The notes under the pieces are model-generated. The model did no database searches. It was not told where the DNA came from and saw only the letters and a program-made list of their open reading frames with translations. From Elioraea thermophila (ex Habib et al. 2022) (lineage in GTDB: Bacteria > Pseudomonadota > Alphaproteobacteria > Acetobacterales > Acetobacteraceae), in NCBI RefSeq assembly GCF_003336755.1, contig NZ_QMDI01000006.1:603501-667500 (forward strand): a stretch of 64,000 nucleotides of DNA, read 5' to 3'. Positions 9,762 to 19,301 of this stretch are shown one piece after another. Both the position numbers and the translations under genes were made by a program. Numbering within the stretch: the stretch's first letter is position 1; each line of letters begins with the position of its first letter.

Positions 9762-10788
9762 TGGCGGAAGCAGAGCCGCCCGTCCGGAAGAGGGTGAAGC
9801 TTGCCCTGCAGGGTGGTGGGGCACACGGCGCTTTCACTTGGGGCGTGCCGGATCGCCTGCTCGAGGCGGCGGGGATCGAGGTCGAGGCGCTCTGCGGCAC
9901 CTCGGCCGGCGCGGTGAACGCGGCACTCGTCGCGCACGGCCCGGCACTCGGCGGCAACGCGGCGGCGCGCGCTGCCCTGCGCCGCTTCCGGCTGGAGATC
10001 GGCCGGCTCGCCTCCCTCCTGCCGCTGCAGCCCGCGCCGCTCGATCTCATGCTGAGCCCGGGCAACCTGCCCATTCCCGGGCCTGGAAGCTCGCCGATCT
10101 GATGACGCGCCAGGTCTCGCCCTACGACCTGAACCCGCGCAACCTCAATCCGTTGCGTGATCTGATCGATTCGATGGTGGACTTCGCCCGGCTGCGCGGG
10201 CGGCGGGCCGCCGCTTTTCGTCTGCGCCACCAACGCGCTCACGGGGCGCCTGCGCGTGTTCGAGAAGCACGAGATGACGGCGGACTGCGTGATGGCCTCG
10301 GCCTGCCTGCCGATGCTGTTCCAGGCGGTGGAGGTCGGTGGGGAGTATGTCTGGGACGGCGGCTATTCCGGCAACCCACCGATCTTCCCCCTCATCTCCA
10401 TGGGCGACGGCCCTGCATCCTGATCGTCCAGCTCAACGCGATCAACATTCCCGAAGTGCCGCGCGCCATCGCCGACATCATCGACCGCGTCAACACGCTC
10501 TCCTTCAACACTTCGCCGACGCGGGAGATGCGAATGATCCGTTTCGTCACCGACCTGCTCGACCGCGGCGAGCTTTCGCGCGATCGCTTCCTGCGGCTCT
10601 ACATCCATGCCATCGGGGCGGAGGAGGAGCTGGCGCGGATCGATGCGCGCTCGAAACTGAACGCCACACCGCGCTTCCTCGCTTGGCTGTTCGAGCTCGG
10701 CCGCACCAAGGCGAACGCTTTCCTCGCCGCCCATTTCGACGATCTCGGCGTGCGCTCCTCGACCGACGTCGACCGCATGTTCCTCTGA
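9762..10788 (+). pseudogene. broken patatin-like phospholipase
   Basis: A patatin-family lipid acyl hydrolase split over several frames. The start MAEAEPPVRKRVKLALQGGG includes the oxyanion motif, and GTSAGAVNAALVAHG carries the catalytic serine. The frame breaks near 10085, continues as MTRQVSPYDLNPRNLNPLRD, breaks again near 10210, passes through a piece reading EMTADCVMASACLPMLFQAV and the catalytic DGG (WDGGYSGNPPIFPL), then shifts near 10415 to the C-terminal part with LIVQLNAINIPEVPRAI. At least three frameshifts are needed to join it. Both catalytic motifs are still readable, so the decay is recent. Confidence 0.85.
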
Positions 10789-10820
10789 CGGGCGTTGGCC
10801 ATACGTTGGGCCAATGACCA

Positions 10821-11591
10821 TCACGGCGAGGCGGCGGCGGCGAGCATGCTCGCAGCGGAGGCGAACTCGGTGAAGGCCTCGCCATCGAGTTCGGGCGCGA
10901 CGAGACGCCGCGCCTCGGCCATCCGTCCCTGCATGGCCGCGATCAGGCCTTGCGTGTGCCTTACGCGAACGTCCGTGCGGGCGGCGGTGCCGAGCTCCTC
11001 GAACAGGCGCTCCGCCTCGGCGGCGTTGCCGGCCAGCGCGAGGGAGAGGGCAAGATTGTTCCGCGCCGCAACCTGAGATGGTGCGACCTGAAGCGCGCGC
11101 CGGTAAAAACCCTGTGCCCGCGCGTGGTTGCCCCCGAGGTCGGCGGCGACACCGAGCCCGTTCAGCGCCTCGGCATCCTGCGGATCGGCCTCCGCCGCAC
11201 GCCGAAATGCGGCCTCGGCCTCGGCCACGGCCCCCTCGCGCAGGTGCAGGCGCCCGAGCGCCTTCAGCACGGCGCGATCACCGGGGCGGCGTGCCAGCAC
11301 GCCCTGCAACACACCGATGGCCTCGCCGGTTGCGCCGCGCTCGGCCAGCGCCTGGGCGAAGCGGAGTTGGGTCTCGACATGGTCCGGCGCCGCCGCAGCG
11401 GCGTTGCGGTAGATCGACAGTGCGACGTCGTGGTTGCCGTGCGACTCGGCGATCGCAGCAAGACGCAGGCGCTCTGCCACCGAGAGGGCGCGCGGATCCG
11501 GCCGGTCGGTTCGCGCGCATGCGGCAAGAACGATCGGCGCGACGATCCAGAGGATGCAGAGGCGAGAGAGCGGAGTTCCGGACATCGTCAT
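10821..11591 (-). CDS. tadD: Tad pilus TPR lipoprotein TadD
   Basis: 256-residue TPR protein and last gene of the tad operon. A lipoprotein-type signal (WIVAPIVLAACART) puts the mature protein on a membrane from a lipidated cysteine. At least four tetratricopeptide repeats follow, such as AVLKALGRLHLREGAVAEAE and ALNGLGVAADLGGNHARAQ. TadD is known to be needed for Flp pilus assembly, probably helping the secretin. ATG 11591 overlaps the tadC stop (ATGA), which indicates translational coupling. Confidence 0.88.
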   Translation of the reverse strand: MTMSGTPLSRLCILWIVAPIVLAACARTDRPDPRALSVAERLRLAAIAESHGNHDVALSIYRNAAAAAPDHVETQLRFAQALAERGATGEAIGVLQGVLARRPGDRAVLKALGRLHLREGAVAEAEAAFRRAAEADPQDAEALNGLGVAADLGGNHARAQGFYRRALQVAPSQVAARNNLALSLALAGNAAEAERLFEELGTAARTDVRVRHTQGLIAAMQGRMAEARRLVAPELDGEAFTEFASAASMLAAAASP

Positions 11592-12553
11592 GACCCCATT
11601 CGGCCGAGCGTGCCGATCAGCTGGACGAAGGATGGCCCCGCGAGCAGCACGATCAGGCACGGCAGGATGAACATCGTCAGCGGCAGCACCAGGAGCGCAG
11701 GCAGCCGTGCCGCCCGCTCCTCGAACGCAGTGAGCCGTTCGTGCCGCATCTCCGCGGCGAGCGTACGCAGCGCCTGCCCGAGCGGCGTGCCGTATTGCAG
11801 CGTCTGCGCCAGCGTGGTGCCGAGTCGTCTCAGTCCATCGACACCAGTGCGTTCGCCGAGATTGAGCAGCGCCTGGCGACGATCGGACAGAAGGCGAAGC
11901 TCGCTCGCAAGCGTCGAGAATTCGGCAGCGATCGCGCCATTGGACGGCGCCATTTCGACCGCCACGCGGTCGACCATGCTCTCGAGCCCGAGCCCGGCCT
12001 CGGAGCAGATCACCATCAGATCGAGCGTGTCGGCGAGGCCGGTCTGGAGCTGCTTGACGTAGCGCCGGTGCAAATGGCTCAGCACCATGTTGGGACCGAG
12101 GATGGCGGCCGCGATGGCGAGGCTGAGCAACAGGATCTGGTGCATGCCGTCGGTTCCGCGCCACACCGTGACGGCGTAGGCGGCAGCGGGCAAAGCCAGC
12201 AGGAGCACGACTTTCAGCCCGAGCACGACGGGAACGACGGTCTGCGGCCTGTAACCGGCCGCGGCCACGGCGCGCTCGAGATCACGCCGGTCCTTTTCCG
12301 AAATGAGCGCGGTGCCCGAAATGGCCTCCCCGATCGCCCGCAGAACGCCGCTCGCCGTGAGTGCGGGCTTGCGACGGGCCGCGACCGCAGGTCCAGCCCG
12401 GCCGAGCGACGCGATCCGCCCGGCGAGCCTGCGCTCCGTCTCCGCCCGCTCGGCGAGCCAGGCCGCCAGCACAACCAAGATAACGACGGCGAGGGCCAGT
12501 GCCGCGAGACGCGCCACTTGCGCCGGATCGCTCACGTCAACCTCCGCCGTCAT
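11588..12553 (-). CDS. tadC: Tad pilus inner-membrane platform protein TadC
   Basis: 321 residues with a type II secretion F domain. An N-terminal helix (ALAVVILVVLAAWLAE) and a further hydrophobic pair near residues 110-150 precede the conserved GLADTLDLMVICSEAGLGLE, and the protein ends in a hydrophobic helix (LVLPLTMFILPCLIVLLAG). TadC pairs with TadB to form the platform on which TadA drives pilin insertion. Its ATG overlaps the tadB stop (ATGA) and its stop overlaps the tadD start. Confidence 0.92.
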   Translation of the reverse strand: MTAEVDVSDPAQVARLAALALAVVILVVLAAWLAERAETERRLAGRIASLGRAGPAVAARRKPALTASGVLRAIGEAISGTALISEKDRRDLERAVAAAGYRPQTVVPVVLGLKVVLLLALPAAAYAVTVWRGTDGMHQILLLSLAIAAAILGPNMVLSHLHRRYVKQLQTGLADTLDLMVICSEAGLGLESMVDRVAVEMAPSNGAIAAEFSTLASELRLLSDRRQALLNLGERTGVDGLRRLGTTLAQTLQYGTPLGQALRTLAAEMRHERLTAFEERAARLPALLVLPLTMFILPCLIVLLAGPSFVQLIGTLGRMGS

Positions 12554-13515
12554 GTCACCGCAAGGCTCCGGCGGATCATCATCCGCATCGTCAGGATACC
12601 GAGGCCGAGCAGGGTGAAGGCGATGGCGGCAACCGTGGGGCCCTTTTCGTTCTCGACATAGAAACGCAGGTAGTCGGGGTTCAGCACCGCGAGGGCGGCC
12701 AGCGCGACGAAGGGGATGGCGGTGAGAATCATCGCCGAGGCGCGGGCCTGACCGGCGAGGGCCCGCCCTCGCGCTGCCGTCTGCACGCGCTTGCGCACGA
12801 CATCCGCGAGGTTCTCCAGCGTCTCCGTCAGGCTACCGCCGGTCTGCTGCTGCAGGGTGATGGTGACGGCGAAGAACCCATACTCGCGCAGTCCGGTGCG
12901 CTTGTGCAGGTTGAGCAGGCTCGTCTCCAGTGCGACACCGATCGCCTGTTCCGCCGCGACCTGGCCGAACTCGCGTCGGGTGGGCTCCGGGCTTTCGCGG
13001 GCGATGGCGCGGATCGCCTCGTTCACCGGAATGCCGGCCTTCAGCGAGCGCACGATCATGCTCATCGCGTCCGGCAGCTGGGTCAGCAGCTTCTCGCGGT
13101 AGCTGGTCCGCCCGAAGGTGAAGGCAAGGCGGGCGACGAGCATCGTCGCCGCGACGCCCGCCGGCACAGTAAGCGCCGTTCCCATCATCGCGGCGGCGAG
13201 CAGCGCCGCGCCAAGGCCGACCACTGCGGCGAGGCCGAGGACCACCGGCCAGGGCGCCGGGTGCTGCTCCGGCCGCGCGGGATCGAGCGCGATGAGTGCC
13301 GTCAGCTTCTGCAAGGTCGACGTCCGGTCGCGACCGACCAGGACAAGGCTCTGCTGTCTCGGCTCGACCGCCGGGTGCGACGGCTGCCGCCGGGCCGTGC
13401 CGAGACGCGCTTCCATCCGCCGTCGGCGGTTGTGCTCCCACAGCAACAGAGCGGCCGCGACGATCATCGTGATGGCGGCAACGGCAGCGAGTGTCGCAGG
13501 CGAAAAGGAGAGCAC
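12550..13515 (-). CDS. tadB: Tad pilus inner-membrane platform protein TadB
   Basis: 321 residues with a type II secretion F domain (LPDAMSMIVRSLKAGIPVNE, then EQAIGVALETSLLNLHKRTG and GGSLTETLENLADVVRKR). Membrane segments lie at the N-terminus (LAAVAAITMIVAAALLLWE), mid-protein and near the C-terminus (AIPFVALAALAVLNPDYLRF). It is the partner of TadC. Translation starts at GTG 13515, 9 bases after the tadA stop. Confidence 0.92.
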   Translation of the reverse strand: MLSFSPATLAAVAAITMIVAAALLLWEHNRRRRMEARLGTARRQPSHPAVEPRQQSLVLVGRDRTSTLQKLTALIALDPARPEQHPAPWPVVLGLAAVVGLGAALLAAAMMGTALTVPAGVAATMLVARLAFTFGRTSYREKLLTQLPDAMSMIVRSLKAGIPVNEAIRAIARESPEPTRREFGQVAAEQAIGVALETSLLNLHKRTGLREYGFFAVTITLQQQTGGSLTETLENLADVVRKRVQTAARGRALAGQARASAMILTAIPFVALAALAVLNPDYLRFYVENEKGPTVAAIAFTLLGLGILTMRMMIRRSLAVT

Positions 13516-13524
13516 AGCGACGCC

Positions 13525-14919
13525 TCAGATCGCCTCGATCGCCGCCATCCAGGCACGATCGAGCCCGAAATATTCGAGCCGCGCGATGAAACCGGGGCGG
13601 ATCGGGGTGGCACGATAGCGGCCGCGGATCTTGCCCCGCCCATCCTCGCCTTCGTATTGGAAGGTCACCAGATCATTCATCGTCACGACGTCGCCTTCCA
13701 GGCCGCGCACTTCGGCGATCTGGATCACGCGCCGCGTGCCGTCGCGCATCCGTTCGATCTGCACGATCAGGTCGACGGCGGAGGCGACCTGGGTGCGGAT
13801 CGCCTTCACCGGCAGCCCGAAATTGCCCATCTGCACCATGTTCTCGAGCCGGATGAGGGCGTCGCGGGCGCTGTTGGCGTGCAGGGTGCCGAGCGAGCCG
13901 TCGTGGCCCGTGTTCATCGCCTGCAGGAGATCGAACGCTTCGGGACCGCGCACCTCGCCGAGGATGATGCGATCGGGGCGCATCCGCAGCGCGTTGCGCA
14001 CGAGGTCGCGTTGGGTGATCTCACCCTTGCCTTCCAGATTGGCAGGCCGCGTCTCGAGCCGAACCACGTGCGGCTGCTGCAGCTGGAGTTCCGCCGCATC
14101 CTCGATGGTGACGATCCGCTCCCCGTGATCGATCATCCGGCTCATCGCGTTGAGGAGCGTGGTCTTGCCCGACCCGGTGCCGCCCGAAATGAGGACGTTC
14201 AGGCGGCAGCGGGCGGCAATCTCCAGCAGTTTGGCGACGTTCTCCGTCAGCGACCCGAGCTCCACCATGCGGGCGAAGTCGATGCGCTTGCGGGCGAACT
14301 TGCGGATGGAGATGCAGGCGCCGTCGAGGGCGAGCGGGGGGAGGACGATGTTGACGCGCGAGCCGTCGGCGAGCCGCGCATCGACCATCGGCGAGGATTC
14401 GTCGACCCGGCGACCGACCGCCGCGGCGATCTTCTGCGCCACGGCGATCGCGTGCTGGTCGTCGCGGAAGCGTACCGCGCTCTTCTCCAGCTTGCCGCCG
14501 ATCTCGACGTAGATGTTGTTCGGACCATTCACCATGATGTCGGTGATCCGCTCGTCCGCAAGCAGCGGCTCGAGCGGCCCAAGGCCGACCATGTCGTGCG
14601 CGATGTCGCGCGCAAGGGCGGACTGCTCGCGCGCCGAGAGCTCGATGCGGTGTTTGTCGGCGAGCTGGTGAATCAGGCGCTCGATCTCCTCCCGCAGGCG
14701 CTCCGGGGGAAGCTCCGCGGCGACGGTGGGGTCGACCTGCTCGATGACCAGCGACCACAGGCGTTCCCGCGGCGAGGCGGGCCCCGCGTTCGCACCGCCA
14801 GTGCGGGAGGCGAAGACGGATGAAGGGGGCGCAGCGAGCCGCGGAGGGGGGACCACCGCGGCGGCAGATGGAGCGGGCTCGCCCGCCAGACGCTCGAGCC
14901 GGCGTCCGAACCCGCTCAT
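13525..14919 (-). CDS. cpaF: Tad pilus assembly ATPase TadA/CpaF
   Basis: 464-residue secretion ATPase that powers Flp pilus assembly. The Walker A motif GGTGSGKT is at about residues 246-253, with a Walker B/Asp-box region ([15 protein letters not shown]) and the His-box segment [18 protein letters not shown] after it. The N-terminal part has the CpaF-type [23 protein letters not shown] 14919 overlaps the cpaE stop (ATGA), so I prefer it to a frame opening at 14940. Confidence 0.95.
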   Translation of the reverse strand: MSGFGRRLERLAGEPAPSAAAVVPPPRLAAPPSSVFASRTGGANAGPASPRERLWSLVIEQVDPTVAAELPPERLREEIERLIHQLADKHRIELSAREQSALARDIAHDMVGLGPLEPLLADERITDIMVNGPNNIYVEIGGKLEKSAVRFRDDQHAIAVAQKIAAAVGRRVDESSPMVDARLADGSRVNIVLPPLALDGACISIRKFARKRIDFARMVELGSLTENVAKLLEIAARCRLNVLISGGTGSGKTTLLNAMSRMIDHGERIVTIEDAAELQLQQPHVVRLETRPANLEGKGEITQRDLVRNALRMRPDRIILGEVRGPEAFDLLQAMNTGHDGSLGTLHANSARDALIRLENMVQMGNFGLPVKAIRTQVASAVDLIVQIERMRDGTRRVIQIAEVRGLEGDVVTMNDLVTFQYEGEDGRGKIRGRYRATPIRPGFIARLEYFGLDRAWMAAIEAI

Positions 14920-16160
14920 CGCCCGAGAAGCCTCCGCCACAGGCTGGTCGGCTTCGCGACGCGCGCGCCCGAAACCTCACGGGTCAGGGCAAGCATCGCC
15001 TGACGGAACGGCTTGCTGCGGGCGCACGCCGGAACGCCCAAGTTGAGGGCGGCGAGGACGGCCTTGTCGGTCTCCGGCAGGCGGATGTCGATCCTTCCGC
15101 CGAGCCCCTTTTCCACCATCTCGAGGGGTAGCCCCCCGCGAATACCGAAGCGGTTGAGCACCGTCAGCGCGCGGTCATTGCCGGCAAGAGCGGTCAACAT
15201 GGCGCGCAGGCGGGCGGTGTCGCGCACCGCGACGATGTCGGGTGTCAGCACCAGCAGCCGCGTCTGCGCCATCGGATAGACGGCGAGCAGCGCGGGATCA
15301 GCCGTTGTCGGCATGTCAACCACGATCCAGTTGAACCTCTTGCGCAGCAGGCTCATCAGCCGCGCCACGCCGGTCGCCGTCGGGCGCGGGGCTTCCTCGA
15401 ACGGTTCCTCGGCGGCGATCAGGCGAAGCCGATCGGACACCGCCACCGCGGAGCGGTCGAGGAAGAGCGCATCGACACGGTCGGGCTGCTCGAGGGCGAC
15501 ACGCAGCCCTGCCGACGGTTTGACGCCCAACAGCATGGCGGCTGCGCCAGTCTGCAGGTTGAGGTCGACGAGCGCGACGTAGCCCCGGGTGTGCTCCGCC
15601 AGCAGGACGGCGAGATTGGCGGCAACCGTCGTGGTGCCCACACCGCCATGCGCGCCGACCACCCCCACGACGCGGCCGCCGATGATCTCGTGCGGGAACG
15701 CTGCACGGCCCTGCACGACAGGCAGGAAGAGGCGAACGACTGCGTCGCGTGTGAGAGGCTTTTCGAGATACTCCACCACGCCAAGGCCGCGGGTGATCTC
15801 GCGGTAAAAGTCCAAATCGGTCTGCTCGCCGATGACCAGAACCTTCACGTCCGGCTCGCAGACATTGGCGAGCTCATCGAGCGCCTCGATGGGATTGTCG
15901 ACACCACTGACGTCGACGATCAGCACTTGGGGGGTCGGTTTGCGCGCGAGATCGCGGATCGCGTAGGCGATGCCGCCACGCAGGATGGCGAGCCCTTCGC
16001 CGAGATCCGACAAAGCCGCACGCAGAGTGCCTTCCGAGTCGGCGTCCGCGACATAGGCGACGAGAAGCGGACGGGAGAGGGCGAAGCCCGGGCCCTCTGC
16101 CGCCTCGGTCGTCTCATCGAGCAGAGCGTTACCGTCCACTGCGCCCTCCGGCAGAGGCAC
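14916..16160 (-). CDS. cpaE: Tad pilus localisation ATPase CpaE/TadZ
   Basis: 414 residues: an N-terminal receiver-like domain (about 30-150) without an obvious phosphorylation pocket, then a MinD/ParA-like ATPase domain with the deviant P-loop GAHGGVGTTTVAANLAVLL. Members place the pilus machinery at a cell pole. Translation is assigned to GTG 16160, overlapping the upstream small lipoprotein gene by 32 bases; GTG 16139 is an alternative with less overlap. The stop overlaps the cpaF start. Confidence 0.9.
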   Translation of the reverse strand: MPLPEGAVDGNALLDETTEAAEGPGFALSRPLLVAYVADADSEGTLRAALSDLGEGLAILRGGIAYAIRDLARKPTPQVLIVDVSGVDNPIEALDELANVCEPDVKVLVIGEQTDLDFYREITRGLGVVEYLEKPLTRDAVVRLFLPVVQGRAAFPHEIIGGRVVGVVGAHGGVGTTTVAANLAVLLAEHTRGYVALVDLNLQTGAAAMLLGVKPSAGLRVALEQPDRVDALFLDRSAVAVSDRLRLIAAEEPFEEAPRPTATGVARLMSLLRKRFNWIVVDMPTTADPALLAVYPMAQTRLLVLTPDIVAVRDTARLRAMLTALAGNDRALTVLNRFGIRGGLPLEMVEKGLGGRIDIRLPETDKAVLAALNLGVPACARSKPFRQAMLALTREVSGARVAKPTSLWRRLLGR

Positions 16161-16419
16161 CGACCGGTGAAGTGCGAACCTCCGGTAGCGGTTTCAGCGC
16201 GTCATCCTCCAGACGCTGGATGGCATCCGCCGCCTGACGCGACCTCCCGCGATCATCCCCCACCCCGCGGTCGAGATGAGCAGGATTGGCGATCATGGCG
16301 CGCAGATTGGCGTCGTTGACGTGGCGTGCGCGCCAGGTTCCTTCCCGCTGAAACGGATCGATCGCGGCGGTACAGCCCGCGAGAGCGAGGAGGAGCAGGA
16401 TGGCGGCGGCGGGCGGCAT
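16129..16419 (-). CDS. short CpaD-like lipoprotein of the Tad locus
   Basis: 96 residues. A lipoprotein signal ends with LLLLALAGC, followed by a short mature part containing NDANLRAMIANPAHLDRG. This matches the NL..M..NP.DL..G motif near the C-terminus of CpaD pilus biogenesis proteins, and the gene sits exactly where cpaD is expected, between cpaC and cpaE. It is only about half the usual CpaD length, so it is either a reduced form or a distinct small lipoprotein. It begins 5 bases after cpaC. Confidence 0.7.
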   Translation of the reverse strand: MPPAAAILLLLALAGCTAAIDPFQREGTWRARHVNDANLRAMIANPAHLDRGVGDDRGRSRQAADAIQRLEDDALKPLPEVRTSPVGASAGGRSGR

Positions 16420-16424
16420 GGCGA

Positions 16425-17816
16425 TCAGTCCAGGATGAAGCCGGCACGGCCCGGCACGCGGCGCGGGGCACCGTCGCGCGAGACCTGGCGTAGCAGCAAG
16501 AGGCGTTCGATGTCGTTCGCTGGCCTCAGGCCATCCGTCGGCAGCGCGAGTGCCCGCGGTTCGGACACGGGGCGAACGATGTAGGGCGTGACGATGATGA
16601 CGAGTTCGCTCTCGTTGCGCCGAAAACGGTCAGACCGGAACAACGCACCAAGCACCGGCACCTCGCCGAGGAAGGGCAACCCGGAGGCGGCGATTCGAGC
16701 ACCGTCTTGGAACAGACCGGCGATGGCGAAGGACTGGCCGGAGCCGAGCTCGACCGTGGTTTCGGCGCGGCGGACGCGCAGCGCCGGCACACTCACGACA
16801 CCGCCGGCGAGCGGCAGGCTGATCGCCCCTTCCTCCGACAATTCGCTCACCTCGGGGCGGACGCGCAGGTTGATCCGATCGTCGCTCAACACCGTCGGCA
16901 CGAAGGCGAGCGAGACGCCGAACTGCTTGAACTCGATGGTGATGCGATCGAAGGAGGCGCCGACGGGAACGGGGAATTCGCCACCGGCGAGGAAGGAGGC
17001 GGTTTCGCCGGATTGCGCTGTGAGGTTGGGCTCGGCGAGGATGGTGATCAGCCGATCCTGCGCCAGGGCGTCGATCAGCGCATCGGCGGCGAAGGATGGC
17101 GAGGCAAGGCCCGCGCCAACGACGGGAGCGACCGAGCCGCCGAGGATCGTGTTGTTGAGGAGGCGGAACGTGAAACTTCCGCCTGGCCGCCCGACCACGT
17201 CCCACGAGATGCCGAGCTGGCGCGTCACCTCGCGGCTGATTTCGGCGACGCGGACGCGGAGGTTCACCTGCAACGGCCCCCGCGTCTTCAAGTCGTCGAT
17301 GACGCGGTCGTTCTCCGGCAGACCCGCGCGGACGATGGTCAGCACACGCTGGGCGTCGGCGGCGGTCGGCACTTCGCCGGCAACGATGACGCCGCCCGGC
17401 ACGCGACGCAGGCTGAGATTGGCGATGGCCGGCACGGCGGCACGGATCGCCGCCTCGACGGCCGGCAGCGCTCCGGGGGGCGCCCCACCACCACCGGGAC
17501 CAGCAGGGCGCTGGCTGCCAACAACCACCTCGTAGGTGGCGATCTCCCGTCCGTCCGCCGCGGCGGCGACGACCACCGTCCGGCCGCGGGCGACGCCGGA
17601 AACGAACAGGGTGGTGGGCGAGGCGGCCTGGACATTCGCGATACGCGGGTCGGCGGCGAACACCGTGCTTGCCGGCTGCGGCAGGGTCACGAGCTGGCCG
17701 CCGCCAACCTCGAGGGTGAGGGTGGCGCGCTGCTGCGCATGCGCGGGGGGCGCCGCGAGGGCCGTGCAGGCGAGGACGGAGAGGAGAACGAGGACGCGGG
17801 CCAGGCGGCGGATCAT
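16425..17816 (-). CDS. cpaC: Tad pilus outer-membrane secretin CpaC/RcpA
   Basis: 463 residues. A signal peptide (LVLLSVLACTALAAPPAHAQ) is followed by an N-terminal pilus domain (GGGQLVTLPQPASTVFAADP), a BON-like segment (VIVAGEVPTAADAQRVLTIV) and the secretin core ending in VVELGSGQSFAIAGLFQDGA-like sequence and LGALFRSDRFRRNESELVII. It forms the outer-membrane ring for Flp pili. ATG 17816 overlaps the cpaB stop. The core motif EPNLTAQSGETASFLAGGEF is intact. Confidence 0.95.
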   Translation of the reverse strand: MIRRLARVLVLLSVLACTALAAPPAHAQQRATLTLEVGGGQLVTLPQPASTVFAADPRIANVQAASPTTLFVSGVARGRTVVVAAAADGREIATYEVVVGSQRPAGPGGGGAPPGALPAVEAAIRAAVPAIANLSLRRVPGGVIVAGEVPTAADAQRVLTIVRAGLPENDRVIDDLKTRGPLQVNLRVRVAEISREVTRQLGISWDVVGRPGGSFTFRLLNNTILGGSVAPVVGAGLASPSFAADALIDALAQDRLITILAEPNLTAQSGETASFLAGGEFPVPVGASFDRITIEFKQFGVSLAFVPTVLSDDRINLRVRPEVSELSEEGAISLPLAGGVVSVPALRVRRAETTVELGSGQSFAIAGLFQDGARIAASGLPFLGEVPVLGALFRSDRFRRNESELVIIVTPYIVRPVSEPRALALPTDGLRPANDIERLLLLRQVSRDGAPRRVPGRAGFILD

Positions 17817-18685
17817 CGGAAGATCACCTCCTGCCGCTCGGTGCCGCGGATGATCTGCAGGCGTTGGCCGACCGGGCGATCCGTCGGGTCGGTCTGCGCC
17901 AGTGCGGGCGAGACGTCGCCGCCGAACACCGAACGGCGGGCTTCGCCGTTGGCGCGCTCCTCGTCGGCCATGGCGCGGATGGTGAGGGAGAGGCGGCCGA
18001 GCTGGCTCGCCACCGCCACCCGCTCCGCCTCCTCCGGCGTAACTTCCAAAGTAACGGTGCGGGCGATGCGGCCATCCGGCGACGGGGTGGCGCCCATGGC
18101 GCCTTGCGTCAGGTGCTGGTCGACGGCGATGACGCGAACATCCGTCAATACCGTTTCGCCGACGACACGGCGGGAAAGTTGCGCGACCGAATCGTCAAGC
18201 TTCTGGGTGAGGAGGAGATCAACCCGGTCGCCGGGCCAGATCAGGCCGGCCGCACCGGTGACGGCATCGACGCCGACGGTGATGGCGCGCCGGTTGGGTT
18301 GCAGCACGGCGGCGAGGAAGCCGCGGTCGCGCGGGCGGAGCACGTCATTCCCCGTCAGAACCTCGCCGGGGTCGAGCCAGCGGCGCACCAGCGCACCGCC
18401 GAGTTCGGCCCGCGCTTCGGGCGCGTCGCGCACCGCGCCTTCGGGGATGAGTTCGAGCGGGAGGTCGCGCGCGGCGAGATCCTCGTTGCGCAGGAGGAGG
18501 CCCGGTGGGAGGGGGCGTGCGGCGACGAGGACGCGGGCGGTGACGGGGCGTGGCGGTTCCGGTGCGGCGACCGGGGCGGGGGGCGGGGAAGCGGGGCGCG
18601 GCGGGCTCAACGCCTGCAGGCCGATGGCGACCAGCACGCCCGAGGCGAGCACCAGGACGCCGATGAGGAGGACGCGCACCAGCAT
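17813..18685 (-). CDS. cpaB: Tad pilus assembly protein CpaB/RcpC
   Basis: 290 residues. One N-terminal membrane helix (VLLIGVLVLASGVLVAIGL), a Pro-rich linker (about residues 30-45), then an SAF domain (VLVAARPLPPGLLLRNEDLA) and a C-terminal region with VGVDAVTGAAGLIWPGDRVD typical of RcpC. CpaB acts in the periplasm with the secretin. It lies 6 bases after the prepilin peptidase gene and overlaps cpaC. Confidence 0.92.
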   Translation of the reverse strand: MLVRVLLIGVLVLASGVLVAIGLQALSPPRPASPPPAPVAAPEPPRPVTARVLVAARPLPPGLLLRNEDLAARDLPLELIPEGAVRDAPEARAELGGALVRRWLDPGEVLTGNDVLRPRDRGFLAAVLQPNRRAITVGVDAVTGAAGLIWPGDRVDLLLTQKLDDSVAQLSRRVVGETVLTDVRVIAVDQHLTQGAMGATPSPDGRIARTVTLEVTPEEAERVAVASQLGRLSLTIRAMADEERANGEARRSVFGGDVSPALAQTDPTDRPVGQRLQIIRGTERQEVIFR

Positions 18686-18691
18686 GGCGCG

Positions 18692-19243
18692 TCACGCTAC
18701 GGCAGGAAGGTTTCCCGAAAGCAAAAACCCGGCGGCGATGGCGACCCCGTAGGGCAGCGGCCCGCGGCGCTTCAGCCGCCAGGTTTCGGCGGCGGCGATG
18801 CGGGCGAGGAGCGGTTTGCCGCGGCCGGCGGGGCGCGGCTTGCGCAGCGGGAGATGGGGCCCGGCGAGGTAGAGGAGGGAGAGCGCGCCGCCCGAGAGCG
18901 CGGTGGCGACGACGAAGTCCCATACCGCGAGCGGAGGCAGGCCGAGGGCGGCGGCGGTGGCGAGCTTCACGTCGCCGCCGCCGAGCACGCCGCGCAGGAA
19001 GAGGGCGAACAGGACGGCGAACAGGATGGCGGCGGCAGCGAGGGAGGCGGCGGCGGCGGCGAGGCCCTCGGTCAGCCGCGCGGCGATGGACGCGATCGCG
19101 AGAAGCGCGCAGAATGCATCAGGGATCCGACGGAAAGCAACGTCGCATAACGCCGCCCCGCCCAGTGCGAGAACGGCGAGGACCGAAATACACGACAGCA
19201 CCAAGTAGTGCTCGTGGAAACGATTAGGCTGGCGGAAGCACAA
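18692..19243 (-). CDS. cpaA: prepilin peptidase CpaA/TadV
   Basis: Aspartyl prepilin peptidase (A24 family) that cleaves Flp prepilin in the inner membrane; about 183 residues with several helices. The first catalytic aspartate is in ALCDVAFRRIPD and the second in the GGGDVKLATA motif. The start is uncertain: TTG 19243 gives the longest form, whereas TTG 19204 or GTG 19201, just before the first helix (LSCISVLAVLALGG), would match the usual compact N-terminus better. It heads the nine-gene tad run. Confidence 0.88.
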   Translation of the reverse strand: MCFRQPNRFHEHYLVLSCISVLAVLALGGAALCDVAFRRIPDAFCALLAIASIAARLTEGLAAAAASLAAAAILFAVLFALFLRGVLGGGDVKLATAAALGLPPLAVWDFVVATALSGGALSLLYLAGPHLPLRKPRPAGRGKPLLARIAAAETWRLKRRGPLPYGVAIAAGFLLSGNLPAVA

Positions 19244-19301
19244 GAGTGGACCACCGCCTCCGATGGCCCACCCCGGATACGATTACCAAATCTCGAGTGA
19301 T

